64,000 bases of DNA from Comamonadaceae bacterium (GTDB lineage: Bacteria > Pseudomonadota > Gammaproteobacteria > Burkholderiales > Burkholderiaceae_C). The position numbers and the translations under genes are program-made. Below, one piece after another: positions 52,718 through 60,044 of the stretch (positions within the stretch are counted from its first letter, which is position 1; each line of letters opens with the position of its first letter). The notes beneath the pieces are model-generated. The model saw nothing but the letters and a program-made list of their open reading frames with translations, was not told where the DNA came from and ran no database searches. The stretch is from NCBI GenBank assembly GCA_015999985.1, contig JAECRA010000007.1, positions 1-64,000 of the forward strand. The letters are read 5' to 3'.

Positions 52718-53692
52718 TCACAAAGGTTCCAACGTGACCCACCACGGCAGCGTGCGACGCACCCGCAAGGTGGCGGCGTCTGCCAGAAGATTCAGTGTGG
52801 TGTTTACATCGTGCAGAGGAAAAGAGCCAAATACCCGCTGCTGCGCGATGGCGGGGTCCACACCAATATGCTGGTGTGTGTAGCGGCGCAGTTCTTCCAC
52901 CACCTCGATCAAGGGGGTGTCCAGCGCCACCAGATCGCCGCGGCTCCACGCGGCGCTTGATAGGTCGGTAGATGTCGGGGGCCTGATGCCTTGCGCGTTG
53001 AAGCGCGTTTGCTGGCCTGCGGGAATGGTTTTGACAGCACCACTCGCGGCGGTACGGATTTCAACCGCTCCTTGATACACCGCGAGCACGGTTTGCTCGT
53101 CTTCGCGCCGGACTGTAAAGCGGGTTCCAAGGGCACGCAGCCAGCCCTGCGGTGTCTCAACGATGAATGGGCGCTTGGAGTCGTCTGCAGCGGTGTCGAT
53201 GAGGAATTCACCGGTCAACAGCTGCAACCGTCGGGAGTCGGTGCTGTATTGTTGGTTGAATGCGCTGGCGGTATTGAGCCAGACTCGGGTCCCGTCGGGC
53301 AGTTGAATCTCGCGTATTTCTCCTACGCCCGTGCGGTGATTGGCTCCCAAAGCCAGCACCAAGGGGCCGAGTGAACTGCGCCAGCCCATCCAGCCCAGCG
53401 CACCCGCGCTAGTGGCCACCACCGCGCTGGTGAGCACATGGCGGCGGCGCCAGGTGCGGGTGTTGGCAGAGTGAAGGTTCTCTGCGGTCAAATGGGGGTC
53501 CGTGGTCTCCTGCAGCGGTGCCAGTACGCGCTGACTGATTGCTTCCACGTAGCTCCAGGCTTGGCGATGTTCTGGATTGGTTACTAGCCACGCCTTCCAG
53601 CGAGCCCGGTCTCTGGGTGTTTCTTCGCCTGAAATCAGCAATGCGTACCACTCCGCCGCTTGCTGCATGGTGGCATGGGAAGGTGTGTGCAT
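52718..53692 (-). CDS. FecR family anti-sigma/signal-transducing protein
   Basis: A 324-residue single-pass protein: cytoplasmic DUF4880 N-terminal part (AAEWYALLISGEETPRDRAR, FECR-type WLVTNPEHRQAWSYVE), membrane helix about residues 88-105 (TSAVVATSAGALGWMGW) and periplasmic FecR domain with IQLPDGTRVWLNTASAFN and LSSAAWSRGDLVALDTPLIE. It relays ligand binding from the receptor STN domain to the sigma factor. The start is 10 bp after the fecI stop. Confidence 0.93.
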   Translation of the reverse strand: MHTPSHATMQQAAEWYALLISGEETPRDRARWKAWLVTNPEHRQAWSYVEAISQRVLAPLQETTDPHLTAENLHSANTRTWRRRHVLTSAVVATSAGALGWMGWRSSLGPLVLALGANHRTGVGEIREIQLPDGTRVWLNTASAFNQQYSTDSRRLQLLTGEFLIDTAADDSKRPFIVETPQGWLRALGTRFTVRREDEQTVLAVYQGAVEIRTAASGAVKTIPAGQQTRFNAQGIRPPTSTDLSSAAWSRGDLVALDTPLIEVVEELRRYTHQHIGVDPAIAQQRVFGSFPLHDVNTTLNLLADAATLRVRRTLPWWVTLEPL

Positions 53693-53702
53693 CAGGTGCG
53701 TA

Positions 53703-54251
53703 TCAGGAGTCTTGAAGCAGACCGGCCACGGTTTGGCTGGCTTGTGCCTGCATGCAGCGCAGCATGATCTGCGCTACGTACTTGCGCACCATCCGCGTGG
53801 AAACGCCCAGTTCTGCGGCCACTTCCTGGGCGCTCATTTCGCACACAGAGGATAGAAGAAAAGCCCGAGCAGCCTTGGGCGGCGCGCCTAGCAAAAGGGT
53901 GCCAATTTCGTGCAGCGCTTCCAGAACAATGGCTTGCCGCTCTGCAGAGGGGGCGAAGGCCTGCGGGGATGCGGCCAGGGTATCCAGCCAGGCTTGCTCG
54001 ATTTCGCGCCTATGCCAGAGGTTGATGCACATCCCTTGAGCCATGGTGCGCAGATACCCTCGCGCCTCTCCCTCGCTGGCAAACCCACGTGGAGCTGGCT
54101 TGACGATAAGCCGCAAGAACGCGTCATGCGCCAGATCGGCTGCATCTGCAGCGTTGCCCAGGCGTTTGCGTAACCAGCCCAGCAACCAGCTGTGATGATC
54201 GAGATAGAGTGTTTGCACGTCAGTGTGCAAGGGGAGGGTGGCGACAACCAT
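53703..54251 (-). CDS. ECF sigma factor, FecI type
   Basis: A 182-residue extracytoplasmic-function sigma-70 factor with region 2 (LYLDHHSWLLGWLRKRLGNA, ADLAHDAFLRLIVKPAPRG) and region 4 (LGAPPKAARAFLLSSVCEMS, AQEVAAELGVSTRMVRKYVA). It directs RNA polymerase to the iron-siderophore receptor gene when released through FecR. ATG 54251 has no ribosome site: the palindrome upstream abuts the start codon. Either the gene is read from a leaderless or unusual transcript, or translation starts inside at GTG 54248 or 54245. Confidence 0.93.
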   Translation of the reverse strand: MVVATLPLHTDVQTLYLDHHSWLLGWLRKRLGNAADAADLAHDAFLRLIVKPAPRGFASEGEARGYLRTMAQGMCINLWHRREIEQAWLDTLAASPQAFAPSAERQAIVLEALHEIGTLLLGAPPKAARAFLLSSVCEMSAQEVAAELGVSTRMVRKYVAQIMLRCMQAQASQTVAGLLQDS

Positions 54252-54252
54252 G

Positions 54253-54283
54253 GATATAAATAGGAATGGTTCTTATTTATATC
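54253..54283. promoter_or_regulatory. Fur-box-like inverted repeat at the fecI start
   Basis: Perfect 10 bp arms GATATAAATA (54253-54262) and TATTTATATC (54274-54283) with an 11-bp spacer that includes partial symmetry. AT-rich dyad of Fur-box size, one base upstream of the fecI ATG. Iron-dependent repression of fecIR by Fur is the expected role; identity to the classical GATAATGATAATCATTATC is partial. Confidence 0.55.
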
Positions 54284-54576
54284 TGAAGTGTACTCTTCTG
54301 GCAGTAGCTCTCTTCTGCATAGGGTGCCGCTTCTCGTCGGCTGTCGGCAGGTTCCCCGCTGGGACCGCCGAGCTCCCGCTCGGCATACGCGCTTGCAGTC
54401 TTCCTGGCGTCCCTGATTCGAACTGCGCGGAGCAGCCTCTGGCAAGCCCAGTTAAGTGGATTTCCTTCTGTGGCGATGCACTACCGCGCGGAGGGTATTT
54501 TCCGATACCAGGGCGTGATCTCGAATTGAACCCACCCCTGGGGGTGGGGCGCTGTAGCACTTAACTTCCTAGACTG
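54284..54576. other. Intergenic region between fecI and the FG-GAP gene
   Basis: The ~293 bp shows no gene. It holds the promoter region of the leftward fecI unit and the palindromic core at 54531-54548 before the rightward FG-GAP gene. No other repeat recognised. Confidence 0.5.
54531..54548. promoter_or_regulatory. 18 bp GC palindrome upstream of FG-GAP gene
   Basis: CCCACCCCTGGGGGTGGG, symmetric except for the central TG. It equals the core of the palindrome at 57361-57396 in 17 of 18 positions. It lies 58 bp before the likely ATG 54607 (28 bp before ATG 54577). Candidate operator shared by this gene and the LuxR pair. Confidence 0.6.
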
Positions 54577-54606
54577 ATGCCAGTCATACAGTCGGATTTA
54601 AGAGCA

Positions 54607-57207
54607 ATGAGAACTTTCACAACAGCAAGCAGGTGGATACAGAGAGCCAAATGCGTTGCCGCCAGTATGGCTGCAACAGCCGCGCTCTGCGCGGTAGCGC
54701 TGCCAGCGCAAGCCGCCATTATTTATGGGCCGGCGGGTTTACAGGCCAATAGCGCAAGCAACGCTCCTAACGTGTCGACGGCCGCCGTCAGCGCGGACTT
54801 CAACAACGATGGTTACCCCGACTTGGCGGTTCTCAATGAAAACACCTCCCAGTTGCTCATCTATCTTGGCACGCCCATTGGCGGCCTGGCGCTCACGCGT
54901 GACTTCAATAACCTGGTATTCGGTTTGCAAGTGCCTAGGAGCATTTCTGCGGGAGACATCGATGGGGATGGCAAGGTTGACTTGGTTATTACTGATTCTC
55001 TAGGGGTGTCAATATTAAAAGGATCCGGTAACAATAACGCTGATTTTAGTTCATTTGGTATTCAGAGGCCTCCACTCGCGGATGCAGATACTGGCGCCTT
55101 TAATGCGAGCCTTGCTGATCTCAATCAAGACGGGAAATTGGATATTGTTGTTGGTGTGCATGAGTATGGTAATTTTGGCGGAACTGATTATTTTGAAGTT
55201 TTACAGAATGTGGGGTTCGGAAATTTTATATTGATTGGGCAATATGAAGTGAGTAGCAGTGGGTATGCGGCTGATGCCTCCATAAGAACATCACATCTGG
55301 CTGATATTGATGGCGATGGAAAAGCTGATCTGGTCTTTCGCGGCAGCTACATCGGAACGAATATTTCATGGCTAAAAGGATTAGGGAACGGCGGTTTTTT
55401 ACCACAGGCAGATTTGCTTGGAGTAGGCGCTGGTGCCACTGACATTGAGGATATTGAGGTCGCTGATATAGACGGTGACGGAAAAATTGATATATTGATG
55501 CAAAATTCCAATGGCCAAGGTGTATGGATGGCTAAGGGCGTTGGGAATGGTATTTTCTTGCCGTCCACGAAGCTTTATGCTACAGGTGTATCTGGTAATA
55601 ATCGTGACATGGGACGTATCATCATTGCCGATGTGAATGGCGATGGTCGGCTGGACGTTATATCTGATGGCAATGTAGGGCTGCAGCAAGCCAACCACAG
55701 CTTTGTTTTGAACGAGCATATTGGTTATTCGGTCACCCGCATGCTCGCTGCCATTGATGTCAACCGTGATGGTCGCCCGGATCTGGTGACCTCGGGCCCT
55801 GGCACCGGAACAATTGCTGTTTTCAAGACCATTGCCCTCGCTGCGGCTTCAGTGGGCACTACAGGCACGCCGCAGAGCACGGTTTTCAATACCAGTTTTG
55901 CGCAGCCCTTGACGATCAAGGTGCTCGACAGCAATGGCGTAGGTGTGCCTGGCATGGCGGTGAGCATTACCCCGGTGAATCCGGGGCCCAGCCTGCCAGT
56001 AGCGTCTACCGGCTCGGGCACCACCAACGCGCAAGGTATTTTTAGCTATACCCCGGTGGCCAATGGCGTGATGGGGTGTTATGACATGAAGGGAACCGTC
56101 GGCATCTTGGGCAATATGCCGATATTTTCTTTATGCAACACCAACACGAATACCCTGGCGGTGACGGCAGGCAACAACCAAACCACCTTGGTCAATACGG
56201 CCTTTGGCGCGCAACTGCAAGTGAGGTTAACGGACGCGTCGGACGATCCGAAGGCCGGTGTCACGGTGAGTTTTGGCGGTCCCAGCGTACCTTCACGTGT
56301 AACGCTTTCTTCGGCCACAGCGGTCACCGATGCGAATGGTTTCGCGGCGGTCACGGCCACGGCCACAGGCAAGTCTGGTGCCTATAGCGTCAGTGCCACA
56401 GCGCCTGGCGCGACGGGAACGTCGTTCCAGCTTTCGAACTCCGCGCCTGCCGGAGACGCTGCCGCCATTTCTTTTGGCGTGTCTACGCCGCAGTGGGCGT
56501 ACGTCACACAGCCGTTCTCGGGACCCATCACAGCGCATGTGCAAGACTTTTTTGGCAATCCAGTGCAAGGCGCTACGGTTAATTTTGCAGTCACACCCGA
56601 TCCCGTATCGGGTGCCACGGCGAGTTTCTCCGCACTGACGGGGGTGACCAATGCCGCAGGGGACGTGCAGATAAGCGCAACGGCCAACGGGTTTGTGGGG
56701 ACCTACGCTGTGAAGGCCAGCGTGCAAGGCAGTACGCTAGTCAGCCCCCAAAGCCGCCAGCTGAGAAACATTGCGGATCTGCCCAAGTTCATGACGACGG
56801 CAAGTGGCACACCGCAAAGCACGCCAATCAACACCACTTTTGGCCAGGCACTGCGCGTGCAAGTCACGGGGTGGGATGGCAGCGTTACGCCGCAAGTCCG
56901 TGTCTATTTCATCGCGTCCGGCGGGGCGGTATTGTCTGCCGAAAGCGCGCTGGCCGATGCCAATGGTTTCGCGGAAGTCACGGCCACCGCCGATGCAACG
57001 GTTGGGTCGTACCAAGTCAGCGCCGTGGTGTATGACACCGTGCTTGAGGAGCCTATTACACAGACATTTGACTTGACGAACACTTCGGGGGCCATCCCGC
57101 CGGGCGGCTCCGGCAACACGGTGCCGGTGCCAACGAACAGTCCGCTGGCACTGCTGGCCCTGTCTTTGGCCATTCTGGCCTTCGTCCGGCGTCGAGCAGG
57201 GCGTTGA
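54607..57207 (+). CDS. FG-GAP/VCBS-repeat and Ig-like surface protein with IPTL-CTERM-like tail
   Basis: An 866-residue exported protein (a start ten codons earlier, ATG 54577, is also open). The signal peptide ends VALPAQAA. Residues about 60-410 hold seven FG-GAP calcium-binding repeats forming a beta-propeller (DFNNDGYPDL, DIDGDGKVDL, DLNQDGKLDI, DIDGDGKADL, DIDGDGKIDI, DVNGDGRLDV, DVNRDGRPDL). Then come four bacterial Ig-like, invasin-type domains (each starting near TPQSTVFNT, NNQTTLVNT, QPFSGPITA, TPQSTPINT). The end has VPVPTNSP, a hydrophobic helix and FVRRRAGR, an IPTL-CTERM-type sorting tail. An adhesin or matrix protein is inferred. The propeller-coding part is strikingly AT-richer than its surroundings. 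Confidence 0.88.
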   Translation: MRTFTTASRWIQRAKCVAASMAATAALCAVALPAQAAIIYGPAGLQANSASNAPNVSTAAVSADFNNDGYPDLAVLNENTSQLLIYLGTPIGGLALTRDFNNLVFGLQVPRSISAGDIDGDGKVDLVITDSLGVSILKGSGNNNADFSSFGIQRPPLADADTGAFNASLADLNQDGKLDIVVGVHEYGNFGGTDYFEVLQNVGFGNFILIGQYEVSSSGYAADASIRTSHLADIDGDGKADLVFRGSYIGTNISWLKGLGNGGFLPQADLLGVGAGATDIEDIEVADIDGDGKIDILMQNSNGQGVWMAKGVGNGIFLPSTKLYATGVSGNNRDMGRIIIADVNGDGRLDVISDGNVGLQQANHSFVLNEHIGYSVTRMLAAIDVNRDGRPDLVTSGPGTGTIAVFKTIALAAASVGTTGTPQSTVFNTSFAQPLTIKVLDSNGVGVPGMAVSITPVNPGPSLPVASTGSGTTNAQGIFSYTPVANGVMGCYDMKGTVGILGNMPIFSLCNTNTNTLAVTAGNNQTTLVNTAFGAQLQVRLTDASDDPKAGVTVSFGGPSVPSRVTLSSATAVTDANGFAAVTATATGKSGAYSVSATAPGATGTSFQLSNSAPAGDAAAISFGVSTPQWAYVTQPFSGPITAHVQDFFGNPVQGATVNFAVTPDPVSGATASFSALTGVTNAAGDVQISATANGFVGTYAVKASVQGSTLVSPQSRQLRNIADLPKFMTTASGTPQSTPINTTFGQALRVQVTGWDGSVTPQVRVYFIASGGAVLSAESALADANGFAEVTATADATVGSYQVSAVVYDTVLEEPITQTFDLTNTSGAIPPGGSGNTVPVPTNSPLALLALSLAILAFVRRRAGR

Positions 57208-57360
57208 CAGCCTCCTAACCGGGTCACGGAAGTTGCTAGGGTAGGTGGCGAGGGCGCGCGAGGCCAAGAGGTCTGGCTATGACGTGATGAAGGATTTGGT
57301 GTCTGCCTGACGTCTGGCGCTAGTCGTTCATCAGTCATACCCTGTTGTTGCCAGATCAAA

Positions 57361-57396
57361 ACTCTCCACCCCACCCCCGGGGGTGGGGTGGAGAGT
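57361..57396. promoter_or_regulatory. Perfect 36 bp palindrome upstream of the LuxR pair
   Basis: Two 18-base arms, 57361-57378 and 57379-57396, are exact reverse complements with no spacer. The arms run ACTCTCCACCCCACCCCC. The inner 18 bp match the element before the FG-GAP gene. It is 54 bp before the first luxR ATG and 154 bp after the FG-GAP stop, with no T run, so operator use is likelier than termination. Confidence 0.7.
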
Positions 57397-57450
57397 ACGG
57401 TGTTGTGGTAAGTTGTTACAAAGCACGCTGCACACATACTGATCCTCAAC

Positions 57451-58542
57451 ATGTCTCTGTCCCGAATTCAGCAACAAGCCTTGGCGCGCTTACAGCACAT
57501 GGCCTGCCTGGATTTCAACGGGCCGCAGCTGATTGAAGCCCTGTTGCATGAGTTGCATTCCTTGATCGGTTTTGACACCGGTGGTTATTTCTATCCCGGC
57601 AGCGACGGCGCCATGGATGCCTACATCGAGCCATCGCAGGCGCGCGAAGTGATGCATGTCTATTTCGACCCGCAAATCATGGCCAGTGAGCGCAAGGTGA
57701 TTCGCCGCAGTGCACACGACTTTGCCGCTGCGGTGCGGGGCGACCATGGTCCGCAGATGATGGAGCAACTCATCACAGTGCCGATTGGCGAGCTTCTGCG
57801 CAGCGATTTCTACAACTTGGCACTGCGTCCGGCTGAGTTGTTGGACTGCTTGAGTCTGGTTCTGCGCACGCCTCAAGGCGCGGGGGTGGGGGCGCTCAAG
57901 CTGTATCGGGGGCCGCAGGCCCCGCGCTTCGGCCCTGACGACGTTGCCATGATGGCGAGGCTGGAGCCCTGGCTGGCGCGTGTGCTGCAGCTTGGCGATG
58001 TGGATACTGACGACAGCGTGGTACATGATCGCGCCATGTTGGTAGCCTCCCCGCAGGGGCAACTACTGTGGACGTCGCCCGAGGCTGACCGGTTGATGGC
58101 TCTGGCCTTCGAGCCGCGCTGGTATCGGCGCAGCGAGTTGCCTCCCGCGTTGCAAGCGCTGCTGCGTTGCCTGGAGTACACGTGCCAGGGCGGCAGCCTC
58201 CCGAAGCCGCCCCAACTGGATTTGCACAACGCCAGTGGCACGTTCTCGCTGCGTGCCACGCTAATGGAGTCGGCCGCCGGTCAGGGCCGGGCGGTGGGTA
58301 TTGAAATCACGCAGCGCGTGCCGCGTGTGACCAAATTGCTGCCCGCGCTGCGCGCCCTGAGTCTGCCGCAGCGCCAGCACGAGCTCGCCTATTGGTTGGT
58401 GCGTGGCTTGCCCGAGGAGCAGATTGCCGCGCGTATGGGCATCAGTGCGAACACAGCCACATACCATCGCAGGCAGATCTACACGCGGCTAGGGGTTCAG
58501 AATAGGCAAGAGTTGCAGGCGTTTTTGTTTACACCGCATTGA
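57451..58542 (+). CDS. LuxR family transcriptional regulator (tandem copy 1)
   Basis: A 363-residue regulator. The C terminus has a LuxR/FixJ-type helix-turn-helix (about 300-360: LSLPQRQHELAYWLVRGLPE, EQIAARMGISANTATYHRRQ, IYTRLGVQNRQEL). The N-terminal ~230 residues form a sensor-like region of no clear Pfam match by eye (FDTGGYFYPGSDGAMDAYIE, LRSDFYNLALRPAELLDCLS, LARLEPWLARVL). It is neither a response-regulator receiver nor an acyl-homoserine-lactone domain. It overlaps copy 2 by TGATG. Likely binds the palindrome upstream and, by shared core, regulates the FG-GAP surface gene; this is inferred. Confidence 0.88.
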   Translation: MSLSRIQQQALARLQHMACLDFNGPQLIEALLHELHSLIGFDTGGYFYPGSDGAMDAYIEPSQAREVMHVYFDPQIMASERKVIRRSAHDFAAAVRGDHGPQMMEQLITVPIGELLRSDFYNLALRPAELLDCLSLVLRTPQGAGVGALKLYRGPQAPRFGPDDVAMMARLEPWLARVLQLGDVDTDDSVVHDRAMLVASPQGQLLWTSPEADRLMALAFEPRWYRRSELPPALQALLRCLEYTCQGGSLPKPPQLDLHNASGTFSLRATLMESAAGQGRAVGIEITQRVPRVTKLLPALRALSLPQRQHELAYWLVRGLPEEQIAARMGISANTATYHRRQIYTRLGVQNRQELQAFLFTPH

Positions 58543-59672
58543 TGCGGCGCATTGCCCTATTACCCATGCAACGTTCCCACATCCATCAGCAGGCCATTGA
58601 GCGCCTGCAATTGATGGCCTGTCTGGATTTCAGCGGGCTGACGCTCATTGAGCCAGTGCTGCATGAGCTGCACCGCTTGATCGGCTTCGATACGGGTGTT
58701 TATTTCCACCCTGATGCCAGCGGCAACCTGGATGCTTACATTGAACCGTCGGTCGCGCGCGAGTGGATGCACCGCTATTTCGATCCGCAGATGGCGGCGC
58801 TGGAGCACGAAGTCGTCAATTACAGCTCGCATGACTTCGCTTCGGCAGTGCGCTATGAGCGTGGGGTGCTGGAGATGGAGCAGCTCATCTCGGTGCCCAG
58901 AAGCGCATTCATTCGCAGCGACTTCTACAATCAGGTAGCGCGACCGTCGGAGCTGCAGGACTTTTTGAGCCTTGTGTTGCGCACGCCGCAGGGGCAGGGC
59001 GTGGGCTCGCTCAAGCTGTGCCGCAAACCCGATGCGCCGCGCTTCACGCCGGCGGACATTGAACTGCTCGCAAGGCTTGAGCCCTGGCTAGCGCGCATCC
59101 TGCAGAACGGAGAGCTGAATACGCGGGAAAGCGTGGTGCACGACAACGCTATGTTGGTGGCCACACCGCAGGGTCGGCTGCTGTGGTCATCGCCCCAGGC
59201 CGACCGGCTGATGGCGTTGGCCTTTGGACTTCGATGGTACCGCCGTAGCGAGCTTCCACTAGCGTTGCAGGAATTGTTGACGCGGCTGCAATCGGTGCAA
59301 CAACCTTCCTTAAAAAGCGCCAGAACCCCATCACTTGCATTGCCGCAATTGGAGTTGCACAACGCCAGCGGCACATTCACCGTGCGCTCCACACAGATGG
59401 CCGATGCCAAGGGTGAAGGCCGGGCAGTGGGCATTCATATCACGCAGCGGGTGCCGCGGGTGGCGCATCTACTCTCCGAGTTGCGCGCGCTGGGGCTGCC
59501 GCAACGCCAGCACGAGCTGGCTTACTGGCTGGTACGGGGGCTGTCCGAGGAGCAGATCGCCGCGCGCATGGGCATCAGTGCCAATACCGCCACTTATCAC
59601 CGGCGGCAGATTTATACCCGGTTGGGCGTGAAGAGTCGCAAAGAGCTTCAGGGACTGCTGTTCCCCTCGTAG
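58542..59672 (+). CDS. LuxR family transcriptional regulator (tandem copy 2)
   Basis: A 376-residue paralog of the preceding gene: long blocks are identical, such as LARLEPWLARVL/I, DRLMALAF, RRSELP and the helix-turn-helix LPQRQHELAYWLVRGL..EQIAARMGISAN. ATG 58542 overlaps the copy 1 stop (TGATG), giving coupling; ATG 58566 aligns best with the copy 1 start and would give 368 residues. Divergence is greatest in the middle, consistent with an old tandem duplication and possible heterodimers. An insertion near residue 265 (QSVQQPSLKSARTPSLALPQ) lengthens the linker before the DNA-binding domain. Confidence 0.87.
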   Translation: MRRIALLPMQRSHIHQQAIERLQLMACLDFSGLTLIEPVLHELHRLIGFDTGVYFHPDASGNLDAYIEPSVAREWMHRYFDPQMAALEHEVVNYSSHDFASAVRYERGVLEMEQLISVPRSAFIRSDFYNQVARPSELQDFLSLVLRTPQGQGVGSLKLCRKPDAPRFTPADIELLARLEPWLARILQNGELNTRESVVHDNAMLVATPQGRLLWSSPQADRLMALAFGLRWYRRSELPLALQELLTRLQSVQQPSLKSARTPSLALPQLELHNASGTFTVRSTQMADAKGEGRAVGIHITQRVPRVAHLLSELRALGLPQRQHELAYWLVRGLSEEQIAARMGISANTATYHRRQIYTRLGVKSRKELQGLLFPS

Positions 59673-60044
59673 TGCAGCGATCTGGCTAACTTGTTGTCTT
59701 CGAATGGCATGATGTCATTGCATCGATTGGTGTCGCCAAAATCATGGACCTGATTCCCGTCGGCATGTTTCCTCTTATTGGCCCCGTCTTGTTGATTGCG
59801 CTGGGGGGCACTGCTGTTCTCACGTCCGCCTTGTTGGCGGAGCGAGTGGCGCGGTCAGAGAAGAATCCAGCCTTGAGCTGACCCAGAAGCATCAGGGGCC
59901 CCCGATCACTCTTGGCGTTTGCCCTGAATCGAGGGAGCTCATGCGAGCTGGGCCGTGAAGGACCACGCTTGCTTGGCGCGAACGCGGGGCCACGGCGTCC
60001 GCTAACATCGCCGGTATGACCCAATGTGCCTCGTGCCGGTTTGA
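59673..60044. other. Intergenic region before the LctP-type gene
   Basis: 372 bp. It contains one candidate small ORF (59744-59881) and otherwise nothing recognised. A 112-codon minus-strand frame (59686-60024) has no ribosome site or domain. The last part must include the promoter of the permease gene. Confidence 0.5.
59744..59881 (+). CDS. Candidate 45-residue membrane peptide
   Basis: The open frame from ATG 59744 reads MDLIPVGMFPLIGPVLLIA followed by LGGTAVLTSALLAERVARSE. It has one clear hydrophobic segment (residues 8-32) and a charged C terminus, typical of single-pass small membrane proteins. There is no good ribosome site, and the frame is open back to 59690, so it might also be a gene fragment. 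No family recognised. Confidence 0.3.
   Translation: MDLIPVGMFPLIGPVLLIALGGTAVLTSALLAERVARSEKNPALS

Noticed and set aside
57361-57396. Intrinsic terminator of the FG-GAP gene
   Set aside because: It is 154 bp from the stop, has no loop and no T run on either side.
59686-60024. 112-codon minus-strand frame after the LuxR pair
   Set aside because: Arg/Ser/Pro-rich antisense composition, no ribosome site, no domain.
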